From NCBI GenBank assembly GCA_005777235.1, contig SXND01000280.1:1-40733 (forward strand): a stretch of DNA of 40,733 nt, given 5' to 3'. Below, piece after piece: positions 32,193 to 40,733 of this stretch (position 1 is its first letter; each line of letters opens with the position of its first letter). This DNA is from Pseudomonadota bacterium (GTDB taxonomy: Bacteria > Tectomicrobia > Entotheonellia > Entotheonellales > Entotheonellaceae). Under the pieces are notes generated by a model. It saw only the letters and a program-made list of their open reading frames with translations, made no database searches and had not been told where the DNA came from. The position numbers were made by a program, and so were the translations under genes.

Positions 32193-34562
32193 ATGGACGC
32201 TGCGCTAGACCTCGCCCCATGGACGCCCGCCCGCGATCCAGACACCATTGCCAACCTGGATACCCTGGCGCAGCGCGTGCTCTGGCTCTCGACCTACATG
32301 ATTCATCATGCCAACAAGATCCGCCCCAATCCCGATGGGATGAAAGTCGGAGGCCACCAGGCCAGTTGTGCCTCGGTGGTCAGTCTGATGACGGCCCTGT
32401 ATTTTGCCGTACTTCAACCCCACGATCACGTGGCGGTCAAACCCCATGCCGCCCCGGTGTTGCACGCCATCCAGTATCTGCTCGGCCACTTGCCACAGCA
32501 CATGCTGACGACCCTGCGCGATTTTGGTGGCCTGCAGGCGTATCCCAGCCGCACCAAAGACCCGGCTGGCGTGACCATTTCCACCGGATCGGTCGGCTTA
32601 GGCGCGGCGGCCACCATCTTTGGGGCCTTGACGCAGCGCTATCTGCGCGATCACTTTGGCACAAAGGCTCCCAGTCGCTACATTGCCGTGGTGGGCGATG
32701 CCGAACTCGATGAAGGCAACGTCCCGGAAGCCCTTGGCGAAGCGAGTGCCTATGGTCTGGGCAATCTCTGGTGGCTCGTCGATATTAACCGCCAGAGTCT
32801 GGACCACATTGCCCCAGAAGGCCAGGTCACCCAGATTGCCCGCATGTTTGAGGCCAAAGGTTGGGAGGTCATCTGGCTCAAATACGGGAGTCAGCAACGC
32901 GCGTTTTTTGAGCGGCCGACGGGGCACTTTCTGCGCCAGTGGATTGATACGTGCACCAACGCCGAGTACCAGAGCCTGCTCAACGCCGATGGGGCCGAAA
33001 TCCGTCGGGCCATGGTCGAGTGGGGCCCAACGGTAGGTGCCGACATGGCCCAGGTGCTGAGCGCGGTAGACGACACGACACTCAAAGCCCTGCTGATGAA
33101 CCTCGGCGGGCACGACATGGCGGAGATTCTGCAGGCGTTTACCGTGGCTGCCAAAAGTCCCGACCGCCCCGTGGCCATCCTGGCCTACACGATCAAAGGC
33201 TGGGGTCTGCCCATTGCCGGCCATTTGGAGAATCACGCCGCCCAGCTCACCCAGGCACATATCACTGATCTACAAACCCGTCTGGGGATTGCCGCAGGCC
33301 ATGAGTGGGACGGGTATGACGCCGACGCCCCTCTGGCGCAGTGGATGGCGGAGACGCAGCGGCAACGCGCCAGTACGCCACGCCCCCACGCCGTGGTGTC
33401 CGTGCCGCCACTCCAAGTGCCGGAGACCTTAGACATCAGCTTCCCCGAACGCGCCGCCACCCAGGGCGCCTTCGGTCATATCCTCGTCGCCCTAAGTCAC
33501 CTCCCCGAGGTGGCCGCACGCGTGATCACCACCTCGCCCGATGTGGCCATCTCCACCAATTTGGCCAATTGGATCAATCAGCGTGGTATTTATGCCCCGA
33601 TGGAGCGCCCGAACTACTGGGCCAAGCATGGCATTACCAGCCTGCTGCAATGGCATGAGAGCGCGGCGGGCCAACACATTGAGCTGGGGATTGCCGAGAA
33701 CAATTTTTATCTGGCGCTCGCCATGTTTGGCCTGGCACAGGAACTGCACGGGGAACTGCTTCTGCCCATTGGCACGGTGTATGACCCGTTTGTAGCGCGT
33801 GGTCTGGATGCGCTGACCTACGCCGCCTATGCCGGCGCCAAATTTCTGTTTGCCGGCACACCCTCGGGCCTGAGCTTGAACCGCGAGGGTGGAGCGCATC
33901 AGTCGGTCTATACGCCATTAATCGGCATGGGCTTGCCAGGCGTACTGTATTATGAGCCCGCCTATGCGGCGGAACTAGAATGCATCATGTGCTGGGGCTT
34001 GCAACAGCTCACGGACCGCCAGCACGGTCAGAGTGTGTACTTGCGCCTCTCCACGCGCCCGATCACGCAGGCCGTACGGCATTCGACGCCGTCCTGGCGC
34101 CGCCAAGTGCTGGCAGGGGGCTATTGGTTGCGCGATTATCGGCAGGAGCCGGACTATGCGCAGCGGCCGCGTGTGCACGTGTTTGCCTCGGGGGTGATGC
34201 TCGAAGAGGCGCTGCAAGCCAGCGACCTGGCGAGCGCTGATGGCATCTATGCCAATGTCATTAACGTCACCAGCGCTGACCGTCTGTTCCAGGGCTATGT
34301 CGAAGCCTCCCGGCAAGGCACCCTCTCCTATCTCGACGAGTTGCTGCCGCCCGCCGAGCGCACGATCCCCGCCATCACCCTGCTGGATGGGCATCCGCTG
34401 ACCCTGGCGTGGCTCGGCGCCGTCTTGACAGCTCCGGTCAAACCCCTCGGCGTGATGCATTTTGGCGAGACCGGTTCCCTGGCCCAACTGTACCACAAAC
34501 ACCATATTGATACGGATGCTGTGCTCACGGCGATCGTGCAGCTGCTCTTCCGCACGCCGTAA
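32193..34562 (+). CDS. AceE-like thiamine-diphosphate enzyme (pyruvate dehydrogenase E1/transketolase type)
   Basis: 789 residues, single-chain E1 layout. The ThDP-binding segment is VVGDAELDEGNVPEAL followed by NLWWLVDINRQSLD (168-203), as in homodimeric pyruvate dehydrogenase E1. The SGSVGLG-like STGSVGLGAA (130-139), HANKIRPNP and VGGHQASCAS also fit. The pyrimidine-domain region around 480-560 (GIAENNFYLALAMFGLAQ) and the C-terminal transketolase domain are present. Known E1 decarboxylates 2-oxo acids and passes the acyl group to a lipoyl carrier. It is shorter than typical AceE (about 890 residues) and no E2 or E3 gene is adjacent, so the true substrate or partner could differ. Confidence 0.88.
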   Translation: MDAALDLAPWTPARDPDTIANLDTLAQRVLWLSTYMIHHANKIRPNPDGMKVGGHQASCASVVSLMTALYFAVLQPHDHVAVKPHAAPVLHAIQYLLGHLPQHMLTTLRDFGGLQAYPSRTKDPAGVTISTGSVGLGAAATIFGALTQRYLRDHFGTKAPSRYIAVVGDAELDEGNVPEALGEASAYGLGNLWWLVDINRQSLDHIAPEGQVTQIARMFEAKGWEVIWLKYGSQQRAFFERPTGHFLRQWIDTCTNAEYQSLLNADGAEIRRAMVEWGPTVGADMAQVLSAVDDTTLKALLMNLGGHDMAEILQAFTVAAKSPDRPVAILAYTIKGWGLPIAGHLENHAAQLTQAHITDLQTRLGIAAGHEWDGYDADAPLAQWMAETQRQRASTPRPHAVVSVPPLQVPETLDISFPERAATQGAFGHILVALSHLPEVAARVITTSPDVAISTNLANWINQRGIYAPMERPNYWAKHGITSLLQWHESAAGQHIELGIAENNFYLALAMFGLAQELHGELLLPIGTVYDPFVARGLDALTYAAYAGAKFLFAGTPSGLSLNREGGAHQSVYTPLIGMGLPGVLYYEPAYAAELECIMCWGLQQLTDRQHGQSVYLRLSTRPITQAVRHSTPSWRRQVLAGGYWLRDYRQEPDYAQRPRVHVFASGVMLEEALQASDLASADGIYANVINVTSADRLFQGYVEASRQGTLSYLDELLPPAERTIPAITLLDGHPLTLAWLGAVLTAPVKPLGVMHFGETGSLAQLYHKHHIDTDAVLTAIVQLLFRTP

Positions 34563-34606
34563 GGGGCGCGTCCGCACGCCCAGACCTCTCAATCAGCGAG
34601 ACGACC

Positions 34607-35233
34607 ATGCCACTGCTCTATGCCACCACCAATCCCGGCAAAATCATGGAAGTCAGCAAACATCTCGCCGCCTACGGCCTCACGCTGCTGGCCCCCGCGC
34701 AGGTCGGCCTCACGCTGGATGTGGAAGAAACCGGCACGACGTTGGAAGACAATGCCGTCCTGAAAGCCGAGGCGTATCGGGCCCTCGCGCCCGACCTGGT
34801 GGTGATGGCCGATGACACCGGCGTGGAAATTGATGCTCTACACGGTGAACCGGGCATCCACGTACGGCGTTGGCACGATAAGCGCACCGCCATGAGCGAT
34901 GAGGCGATTATTACCTATTGTATGGACCGCATGCAGGGTATTCCGAGCCCGCAGCGCGGGGCGCAGATGCGTACCGTCATTGCGCTGGGGATTCCAGGCG
35001 GTGGGGTCGAGCTATTTGATGGCACCTTGCGGGGCACGATTGTCGAAACACCCGCGGTGTTACGCTATACGGGCTTTCCCTTTGAAACGCTGTTCTACGT
35101 GCCAGCTTGGGGGCAACTGCTGGGCGACATCCATGCCCTCAGTGCGGAGGAAAAGCTGCGTCAGGGCTATCTCACGCACCGCGAACGCGCTATCCAAAAG
35201 GCCCTGCCACGCCTGCAGGAACTCGTACGCTAA
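34607..35233 (+). CDS. rdgB: RdgB/HAM1 non-canonical purine NTP pyrophosphatase
   Basis: 208 residues. It hydrolyses dITP, XTP and ITP to monophosphates, keeping deaminated purines out of DNA and RNA. Family motifs: ATTNPGKIME (6-15), ETGTTLEDNAVLKAEAYRAL, the catalytic MADDTGVEIDALHGEPGIHVRRW (Asp69/Asp70), and GTLRGTIVETP with GFPFETLFYVP. It lies 44 bases after the AceE-like gene and 15 before the CoA-transferase gene, consistent with one transcript. Confidence 0.93.
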   Translation: MPLLYATTNPGKIMEVSKHLAAYGLTLLAPAQVGLTLDVEETGTTLEDNAVLKAEAYRALAPDLVVMADDTGVEIDALHGEPGIHVRRWHDKRTAMSDEAIITYCMDRMQGIPSPQRGAQMRTVIALGIPGGGVELFDGTLRGTIVETPAVLRYTGFPFETLFYVPAWGQLLGDIHALSAEEKLRQGYLTHRERAIQKALPRLQELVR

Positions 35234-35248
35234 ACAGGAGTCCTCTCC

Positions 35249-36445
35249 ATGCAACAGCCGCTGGCAGGCTATCGCATCATTGATCTCGGCCAGATTTACA
35301 ACGGGCCTTACTGCAGCCTCTTACTGGCGTTCCTCGGCGCGGAGGTGATCAAGGTCGAACCGTTGCAAGGGGAGATTGTGCGCCAGCGCGACCCCGTGAG
35401 CCGCATGCCGCATCCCTACCTGATGCTCAACTCGAACAAAAAATCCGTGACCCTCAACTTAAAACATCCGCAGGGGGCGGCGCTCTTACGCGAGCTGGTG
35501 GCGCAGGGCGATGTGGTGTTGGAAAACTTTGCCGTCGGGGTGATGGAGCGTCTGGGTTTTGGCTACGAGGCGCTGCACGCCATCAACCCCAAAATTATCT
35601 ATGCCTCGTCCAGCGGCTATGGACGTGGCGGCCCCTACGCCCACTACTCCGCCATGGACTTGACCGTGCAAGCCGTCGCCGGGGTCATGGCGCTCACCGG
35701 CTATCCCAATGATCCGCCGGTGAAAGCTGGCCCCGCCGTGTCGGATTTCATCGCCGGGATTCACCTGTACGCGGCGATCGTCACTGCCCTGCTACGGCGC
35801 GAGCGTACCGGCGAGGGCTGCATGGTCGAAGTCGCCATGCACGACGCCATCTATCCTACACTGACGTCCAATTTGGGGGCCTATTACGACAAAGGCGGGG
35901 TGGTACCCCGTACGGCCAATCGCCACGGCGGACTGGCTATTGCGCCGTATAACACCTATGCTACCAGCGATGGCTGGATGGCCATTTTTTGTGCCTCAGA
36001 AAGCCACTGGCCCTTACTCTGTACGGTGATGGGCCGTGACGATCTGCGCGACGACGCCCGCTTTGCCACCAACGCCCTGCGCGCCAAACATATGGACGAA
36101 GTCGATGCCCTGGTCAGCGCCTGGACGCAGCAGTATACCCGTGAGGCCCTGACCGACCTGCTCACCACTGCCGGCATGCCGTGCGGCCCAGTGTTGACGC
36201 TCGACGAAGTCGCCAGCGATCCGAACTTAACGCATCGCCAGATGATTGTCGAACTCGATCACCCGGTCAAAGGCCGCGTGAAAGTCATTGGCTGCCCGCT
36301 CAAATTTTTTACTACCGATGGCGCCTTACAAATTGACGTGTTGCCGGCCCCGTCTCTTGGCCAGCACAATCATGAGGTGTATACGACCCTCCTAGGCTAC
36401 ACGCCAGCGGATCTGGCACGCTGGCACGCTGACGGGGCCATTTAA
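35249..36445 (+). CDS. CaiB/BaiF CoA-transferase family III protein
   Basis: 398 residues, with CAGGAG upstream. It transfers CoA between carboxylic acids via an Asp-bound anhydride. The N-terminal LAGYRIIDLGQIYNGPYCSLLLAFLGAEVIKVEP, the catalytic Asp137 in YSAMDLTVQAVAGVMALTG, and TAGMPCGPVLTLDEVASDPN with RQMIVELDHPVKG in the C-terminal half are classic. Relatives include formyl-CoA, carnitine-CoA and succinyl-CoA transferases. Substrate cannot be told; no dedicated enoyl-CoA hydratase or ligase is adjacent. Confidence 0.94.
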   Translation: MQQPLAGYRIIDLGQIYNGPYCSLLLAFLGAEVIKVEPLQGEIVRQRDPVSRMPHPYLMLNSNKKSVTLNLKHPQGAALLRELVAQGDVVLENFAVGVMERLGFGYEALHAINPKIIYASSSGYGRGGPYAHYSAMDLTVQAVAGVMALTGYPNDPPVKAGPAVSDFIAGIHLYAAIVTALLRRERTGEGCMVEVAMHDAIYPTLTSNLGAYYDKGGVVPRTANRHGGLAIAPYNTYATSDGWMAIFCASESHWPLLCTVMGRDDLRDDARFATNALRAKHMDEVDALVSAWTQQYTREALTDLLTTAGMPCGPVLTLDEVASDPNLTHRQMIVELDHPVKGRVKVIGCPLKFFTTDGALQIDVLPAPSLGQHNHEVYTTLLGYTPADLARWHADGAI

Positions 36446-36464
36446 GGGACAGGAGACAGAGGCC

Positions 36465-37814
36465 ATGCCCAGTACCAAACCGCCCAGCGGGATGCGGGAT
36501 TACTTACCGGACGCTGTTGTCAAGCGTCGCTATGTCCTGGACAAAGTGGAAAGTGTGTTCCAACGCTACGGCTTTCTACCGCTGGAAACGCCAACGATGG
36601 AAAATCTCAGCACCCTCCTGGGCAAGTACGGTGACGAAGGCGATCAGTTGCTGTACCGCGTGCTGCACCGTGGCGAGCGGCTCAGTCGCACCCTCACCCA
36701 AACCGCCGTCACCATAGGAGACCTGGCGGAACTCGGCCTACGTTACGATCTCACCGTGCCGCTAGCGCGGGTGGTGGCGGAATACGGCCATCAGTTGCCG
36801 CGCTTCTTCAAGCGCTACCAGATTCAACCCGTGTGGCGTGCCGACCGTCCCGCCAAAGGCCGCTTTCGCGAGTTTTATCAATGTGATGTGGACATGACGG
36901 GCACGACCTCGCTGCTGGCGGAAACCGAGGTGCTCAACGCCATCAGCACCGTGTTAGCGACCCTGGGCTTTCACCGCGTCAGCATTGCCCTCAACCACCG
37001 CGTGGTGCTGCGCAGCATGATCGAGGTCGCTGGTATTGCGCCCGCCCTGGAAGGCACCGCCCTGGTCGCCATTGACAAGCTCGACAAAATTGGTCCCGAG
37101 GGCGTACAGGCCGAGCTCTCAGCCCGCGGCATCGCGCCGGAGTCCTCGCAGCGGCTGCTGGAGATGACCAGCGTCGCACAGGAGAAAGACAACGCGCAGA
37201 CGCTCGACGCCCTGCGCGCCCTGTTGCCCCTGCCGCAGGCGCAGCAAGCCCTGACGGATCTGCAGACGGTGTGCCAGCTTACCGCGGGCACGCCCGCTGG
37301 ACCGCGCCTGCGTATTACCCCCGCCCTGGCCCGCGGCTTGAGCTATTACACCGGACCCATTTTTGAGGTCGTGTCCGAGGATTTTAGCGGCTCCCTCGGC
37401 GGTGGCGGGCGGTACGATAACCTGGTAGGCATGTTCAGCGGCAAACAGGTGCCGGCGGTCGGGTTTTCGCTTGGCTTGGAACGCATTCTCTTACTTATGG
37501 AAGAGCAACAGATGTTCCCAGCCCTGCAGTACGCCGCGCAGGTGATGGTGTGTCCACTGCCGGAGACGCCGCTGGCGCCGGTGGTCGAACTGACCACACG
37601 TTTACGCCAGGCCGGCATTGCCGTGGAACTCTACCCCGAATCCTCCCGTCTCGGGCGGCAACTGGCCACGGCGGATGATTTACACATTCCGTATGCGCTG
37701 ATTATTGGCCCGGATGAAGTGGCGCAACAGACCTACACCCTGAAACACCTGGCCACCGGCGCGCAGCAGCAGCTCGATGAAGCAGGCTTGCGGGCGGTGT
37801 TGCAGCCGTGCTAA
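36465..37814 (+). CDS. hisS: Histidyl-tRNA synthetase
   Basis: 449 residues, class II synthetase. It opens PSGMRDYLPD (motif 1 region), LRYDLTVPLARVVAEY and RFFKRYQIQPVWRADRPAKGRFREFYQCDVD form motif 2, and the His-specific ARGLSYYTGPIFEV (about 285-298) and GGGRYDNLVGMF with VGFSLGLERIL form motif 3. The C-terminal anticodon-binding alpha/beta domain runs from about residue 350. It attaches histidine to tRNA-His. HisZ is unlikely since the His-adenylate motif and anticodon domain are both present. Confidence 0.92.
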   Translation: MPSTKPPSGMRDYLPDAVVKRRYVLDKVESVFQRYGFLPLETPTMENLSTLLGKYGDEGDQLLYRVLHRGERLSRTLTQTAVTIGDLAELGLRYDLTVPLARVVAEYGHQLPRFFKRYQIQPVWRADRPAKGRFREFYQCDVDMTGTTSLLAETEVLNAISTVLATLGFHRVSIALNHRVVLRSMIEVAGIAPALEGTALVAIDKLDKIGPEGVQAELSARGIAPESSQRLLEMTSVAQEKDNAQTLDALRALLPLPQAQQALTDLQTVCQLTAGTPAGPRLRITPALARGLSYYTGPIFEVVSEDFSGSLGGGGRYDNLVGMFSGKQVPAVGFSLGLERILLLMEEQQMFPALQYAAQVMVCPLPETPLAPVVELTTRLRQAGIAVELYPESSRLGRQLATADDLHIPYALIIGPDEVAQQTYTLKHLATGAQQQLDEAGLRAVLQPC

Positions 37815-37940
37815 CGTCTGCTTGCCAGATGCGACCTGTGTGAGGTATCTTTATGCCGCTTGATGGCTGGGTAACGTGACCGCACGCCGATCCCCAGGCC
37901 ACAGGCATAGCGAAGACTTTGGAGACGGAGGAATTGACGG

Positions 37941-38228
37941 ATGGCCTACGTGATCGCTGAACCGTGCGTGGATGTCATGGACCAGGCATGTGTGGACGTG
38001 TGCCCGGTGGATTGCATTCATTTCGAAGAAGGTAAAGACCGGATGCTGTACATTGAGCCGGATGAGTGCATTGATTGCGGTGCCTGCGAGCCCGAGTGTC
38101 CGGTCGAGGCCATTTTTACCGAAGAAGACGTGCCGGATGATTGGAAGGCATACACCGCCATTAATGTGACGTGGTTCAAAAGCAAGGATGACGCCCGCGC
38201 ACAAGTCGGCGCTATCCGGCCCGAATAG
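37941..38228 (+). CDS. 7Fe-type bacterial ferredoxin
   Basis: 95 residues, GGAGG upstream. Cysteine spacing matches seven-iron ferredoxins: Cys9, Cys17 and Cys53 would hold a [3Fe-4S] cluster, and Cys21, Cys43, Cys46 and Cys49 a [4Fe-4S] cluster. Cys25 is extra, as in Azotobacter FdI. The sequence [15 protein letters not shown] and [18 protein letters not shown] is textbook FdxA. It is a cytoplasmic one-electron carrier; its partner is not evident. Last gene of the co-directional run. Confidence 0.95.
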   Translation: MAYVIAEPCVDVMDQACVDVCPVDCIHFEEGKDRMLYIEPDECIDCGACEPECPVEAIFTEEDVPDDWKAYTAINVTWFKSKDDARAQVGAIRPE

Positions 38229-38695
38229 CTACCGGGACTGCATACCGTTTGTGGCTCGTTCCCATGTCAAGAGCGCGGACTATGGTCTTCCCTCGTTCTC
38301 GCGGCTGTTTCCTCTCCCCCTCAGCGTATCTGTCGCCCTCGTGTGCGACGCTCGGGGGGGAGGGGGTATGGGAGCGGATGGTGCCAGCAGTCAGTAGTAC
38401 AGGCCGTTTGCATGCCCGATACTTTCAGCAGCTGTCCTGACTCCCGACATCTCACGCCCTCTCGTGCGTTCTAGGCTTGAGAACACAGCGCTCTTGCCCA
38501 GGACATCAATGATGCAAATGCTCTAGTGCCTCCACCGTGCTGTTGTGGCGGTTGCTCCCCCCTGGGATCGCCGGGCTCCAGCCCGGCTCCGGCAGCCACG
38601 CTGGAGCGTGGCGCTCCCAGGATACCCCTCAACTGAGCGCGGTTGAGGCACGAGTTCCCAGAAAACATCGACGATAGTCCAGGAGAAGGAAAACT
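38229..38695. other. Intergenic region with palindromes, no gene
   Basis: About 470 bases without a supportable gene. It holds a pair of GC-rich palindromes (38570-38612). The 3' end, with AGGAGAAGGA just before 38696, is the ribosome site and leader of the surface-protein gene. Confidence 0.5.
38570..38612. repeat. Twin REP-like palindromes
   Basis: GCCGGGCT-CC-AGCCCGGC (38570-38587) and GCCACGCT-GG-AGCGTGGC (38595-38612) are two perfect 8-bp-stem palindromes separated by 7 bases. Such pairs are known as repetitive extragenic elements and may also terminate transcription. I saw no second copy in this window. Confidence 0.6.
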
Positions 38696-40733
38696 ATGAA
38701 GTGTAAGAGAATGTCCGTATGTCTGTCTACCATTGCTGCCACAGCGTGGCTGGTGTGTCTCGTCGGGTATGCCCACGCCGCTCATATCCTCATTTCCGGC
38801 AACTCTATGACCCCATCCAATGCCAATTTGACAGGGGCGCTCGCCGGCTTAGGGCACACAGCCGTGTTCGTCGCGCCTACCGACTTTGCGGCGACGAGTT
38901 TTACCGGCTTTGACGCCATCTGGTTAGATGGCTTTAGTCAGTACGGTACGGGGGCTTGGCCCGGGCATCTCCTCACGTTTATGAATACCGGCGGGAACGT
39001 GTTCGTGCAAAGCCCTGGCTTCGGCACCGAAGGACTCGCGTTCTATCCGCTGGGCACACAACTGGCCACGCAGTTCACGTGCCCACCAGGCAGCGACACC
39101 ATCGTTATCGTGGACGCGTTGAGTCCGCTCGGCGCCAACCACGCGGTGAATGCTGGACTCACAGACGCCGGACTCAGTCAATGGGGGCCGTCGGCCTGCG
39201 GCTATTTCAGCACCATCGGGACGTTTCATGGGGTGACCCACACGGGCACAGTGGGACAATGGGGCACCATTGTCACAGCAGTGGGCGCTGGGTATCTCGT
39301 GTACACCCAACAGGGCGTGAGCCAGTATCTCAGCAGCGCCGCGAATCCAGGATCCACCAGCCAGGCCGCGCGCTTCCTCGACAATGTGGTCACACTGACC
39401 AATATCCAACCGTCACAAACCCTGACAGTGACGAAGACGGGCACCGGCAGCGGCACGGTGAGCAGCGCCCCGGCGGGGATCACCTGTGGCGCCGACTGTA
39501 CGGAAGTCTACGCCGATAACACCGTCGTCACGCTGGCGGCCACGGCGGCGGTGGGCGCGCTGTTTGGCGGCTGGAGTGGGCACGCCGATTGCCTAGATGG
39601 GCTCGTACGCCTGAATGCCGCTAAGACCTGCACCGCCACCTTTAACCCCGTTCCTCCCCAGACGCTGACCGTGACCAAAGCCGGTACCGGCACCGGCACG
39701 GTCACCAGCGCCCCGGCGGGCATTAGCTGTGGCGCCGACTGTACCGAGGCCTACGCCTATAACACGGTGGTGGTCCTGACGCCCACGCCGGCGGCGGGCG
39801 CGCTGTTTGGCGGCTGGAGCGGCCATGCCGATTGCACCGATGGCGCCGTGCGCCTGAATGCCGCCAAGACCTGCACCGCGACCTTTACCCTCCGGCCCCA
39901 GACGTGGACGGTGACGAACGCCGGCACGGGCACCGGCACGGTGAGCAGCGCCCCGGCGGGGATCACGTGTGGGGCCGACTGTACGGAAGCCTACGCCTAC
40001 AACACGGTGGTGGTGCTGACGCCCACGCCGGCGGCGGGCGCGCTGTTTGGCGGCTGGAGTGGGCACGCCGATTGCACCGATGGCGCCGTGCGCCTGAATG
40101 CCGCCAAGACCTGCACCGCGACCTTTACCCTCCGGCCCCAGACGTTGACGGTGACGAAAGCCGGCACGGGCACCGGCACGGTGAGCAGCGCCCCGGCGGG
40201 GATCACGTGTGGGGCCGACTGTACGGAAGCCTACGCCTACAACACGGTGGTGGTGCTGACGCCCACGCCGGCGGCGGGCGCGGTGTTTGGCGGCTGGAGT
40301 GGGCACGCCGATTGCGGCGATGGCAGCGTCACCATGAATGCTGCCAAGACCTGTACCGCCACCTTTAGCGCCGTGCCCTTTCAGCAGGTCAGCGCCGGGG
40401 ACTCCCACGCCTGCGGCGTGCGGGCCGACGGCACCGTGGCCTGCTGGGGCTGGAACGCCTTTGGGCAGGCGACACCGCCGGGCGGGGCCTTTGCGCAGGT
40501 CAGCGCCGGGTACGAGCACACCTGCGGCGTGCGGGTCGACGGCACCCTGGCCTGCTGGGGCGATGACGTCTTGGGACAGGCGAGCCCGCCGGGCGGGGCC
40601 TTCCACGAGGTCAGCGCCGGGGGGGCCCACACCTGCGGCCTGCGGGCTGACGGCACCCTGGCCGGCTGGGGCTGGAACTTCTATGGGCAGGAGAGCCCGC
40701 CGGGCGGGGCCTTTGCGCGGGTCAGCGCCGGGG
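38696..40733 (+). CDS. Secreted repeat protein (InlB-B-like and RCC1-like repeats), 3' end outside window
   Basis: At least 679 codons, open at the window edge. A signal peptide (about 1-28, cleavage likely at AHA/AH) is followed by a domain of about 210 residues opening HILISGNSMTPSNANLTGAL. This looks like a flavodoxin/glutamine-amidotransferase-like alpha/beta fold (ThuA-like; tentative). Four repeats of 80 residues then follow, each with LTVTKAGTGTGTV, then SAPAGI(T/S)CGADCTE, GALFGGWSGHADC and KTCTATF: the divergent InlB B-repeat pattern with paired cysteines. From residue about 560 come 37-residue RCC1-like units (QVSAG..H.CGVR.DGTLACWG...GQ..PPGGAF). Exported or surface-bound function, possibly adhesion, is inference. 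AGGAGAAGG precedes the ATG. Confidence 0.88.
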   Translation, partial: MKCKRMSVCLSTIAATAWLVCLVGYAHAAHILISGNSMTPSNANLTGALAGLGHTAVFVAPTDFAATSFTGFDAIWLDGFSQYGTGAWPGHLLTFMNTGGNVFVQSPGFGTEGLAFYPLGTQLATQFTCPPGSDTIVIVDALSPLGANHAVNAGLTDAGLSQWGPSACGYFSTIGTFHGVTHTGTVGQWGTIVTAVGAGYLVYTQQGVSQYLSSAANPGSTSQAARFLDNVVTLTNIQPSQTLTVTKTGTGSGTVSSAPAGITCGADCTEVYADNTVVTLAATAAVGALFGGWSGHADCLDGLVRLNAAKTCTATFNPVPPQTLTVTKAGTGTGTVTSAPAGISCGADCTEAYAYNTVVVLTPTPAAGALFGGWSGHADCTDGAVRLNAAKTCTATFTLRPQTWTVTNAGTGTGTVSSAPAGITCGADCTEAYAYNTVVVLTPTPAAGALFGGWSGHADCTDGAVRLNAAKTCTATFTLRPQTLTVTKAGTGTGTVSSAPAGITCGADCTEAYAYNTVVVLTPTPAAGAVFGGWSGHADCGDGSVTMNAAKTCTATFSAVPFQQVSAGDSHACGVRADGTVACWGWNAFGQATPPGGAFAQVSAGYEHTCGVRVDGTLACWGDDVLGQASPPGGAFHEVSAGGAHTCGLRADGTLAGWGWNFYGQESPPGGAFARVSAG
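39421..40380 (+). repeat. Four 240-bp tandem repeats in the surface-protein gene
   Basis: Units start at 39421, 39661, 39901 and 40141, exactly 240 bp apart. Units 3 and 4 are almost identical in DNA, unit 2 is close, and unit 1 is more diverged. This gradient suggests recent duplication or gene conversion at the 3' side. Their antisense strand is open over most of its length, which produces misleading long reverse ORFs. Confidence 0.95.
40381..40733 (+). repeat. 111-bp RCC1-like tandem repeats, continuing past the window
   Basis: GGTCAGCGCCGGG recurs at 40387, 40498, 40609 and 40720, a strict 111-bp (37-residue) period. Each unit carries VSAG, H.CG(V/L)R.DGT and W(G) motifs of the RCC1/BNR beta-propeller type. 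Three full units and the start of a fourth are present. Confidence 0.9.

Noticed and set aside
39593..40630. Long minus-strand ORF of 345 codons across the surface-protein repeats
   Set aside because: It is the antisense of a GC-rich tandem repeat whose plus frame has a signal peptide, ribosome site and recognised domains; the reverse product is repetitive Arg/Gly/Ala sequence.
39421..40733. Regular repeats as a possible CRISPR array
   Set aside because: Periods are 240 and 111 bp, in frame with coding sequence, with no unique spacers.

Overview
The window is bacterial, GC-rich chromosomal DNA with dense genes, few long gaps and a heavy load of decaying accessory DNA. The gene mix suggests a large-genome, metabolically versatile uncultured bacterium: CHASE2 and CHAT caspase-like modules, several luciferase-like flavin monooxygenases, a flavin-dependent halogenase, a CoA-transferase family III enzyme, a cytoplasmic penicillin-acylase homologue and many TnpB elements. 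Something like Candidatus Entotheonella/Tectomicrobia would fit, but that placement is inference from gene content only.

Region 1 (1-15.2 kb, accessory). A frameshifted IS1-family element (145-981) truncates a CHASE2 gene. Behind it lies a broken FecR-like gene. The same gene pair recurs at 13.0-15.2 kb, followed by a TPR lipoprotein segment and a CHAT protease segment (10668-13025), so two copies of one envelope-sensor/CHAT module are present and both carry disabling lesions. Between them lie an intact tnpB with a candidate omega-RNA (2458-3694), a 27-bp-stem hairpin, a TnpB-less IS200/605 relic (4222-4607), a small HTH gene, an SMP-30/gluconolactonase-like gene, an acyl-CoA dehydrogenase, and a two-gene Septu-like ATPase plus HNH nuclease cassette with a frameshifted third ORF.

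Region 2 (15.5-25.9 kb, mixed). Penicillin-acylase family Ntn hydrolase, short DarP/YjgA, a luciferase-like monooxygenase overlapping a flavin-dependent halogenase, recX and a SnoaL-like gene. Two related IS200/605 elements of identical length (1489 bp) are inserted here. One splits recX, and removing it restores the RecX frame exactly, which fixes both element ends and a TTAT target. Each carries a 48-codon ribbon-helix-helix-like ORF directly upstream of tnpB, and each tnpB has a nonsense codon.

Region 3 (25.9-38.2 kb, housekeeping and metabolism). Biosynthetic arginine decarboxylase and an SsuD-like monooxygenase lie on the minus strand. A co-directional plus-strand run follows: DUF362 iron-sulfur protein, a small helical protein, an NAD-dependent epimerase (ATGA overlap), an AceE-like thiamine-diphosphate enzyme, RdgB/HAM1, a CaiB/BaiF CoA-transferase, histidyl-tRNA synthetase and a 7Fe ferredoxin. 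Spacing is short, so much of it is probably co-transcribed.

Region 4 (38.2-40.7 kb). After a palindrome-containing intergenic stretch comes a secreted repeat protein that runs off the window: signal peptide, an N-terminal alpha/beta-like domain, four 80-residue InlB-B-like repeats and at least three 37-residue RCC1-like repeats.

No rRNA, tRNA or CRISPR array was recognised.
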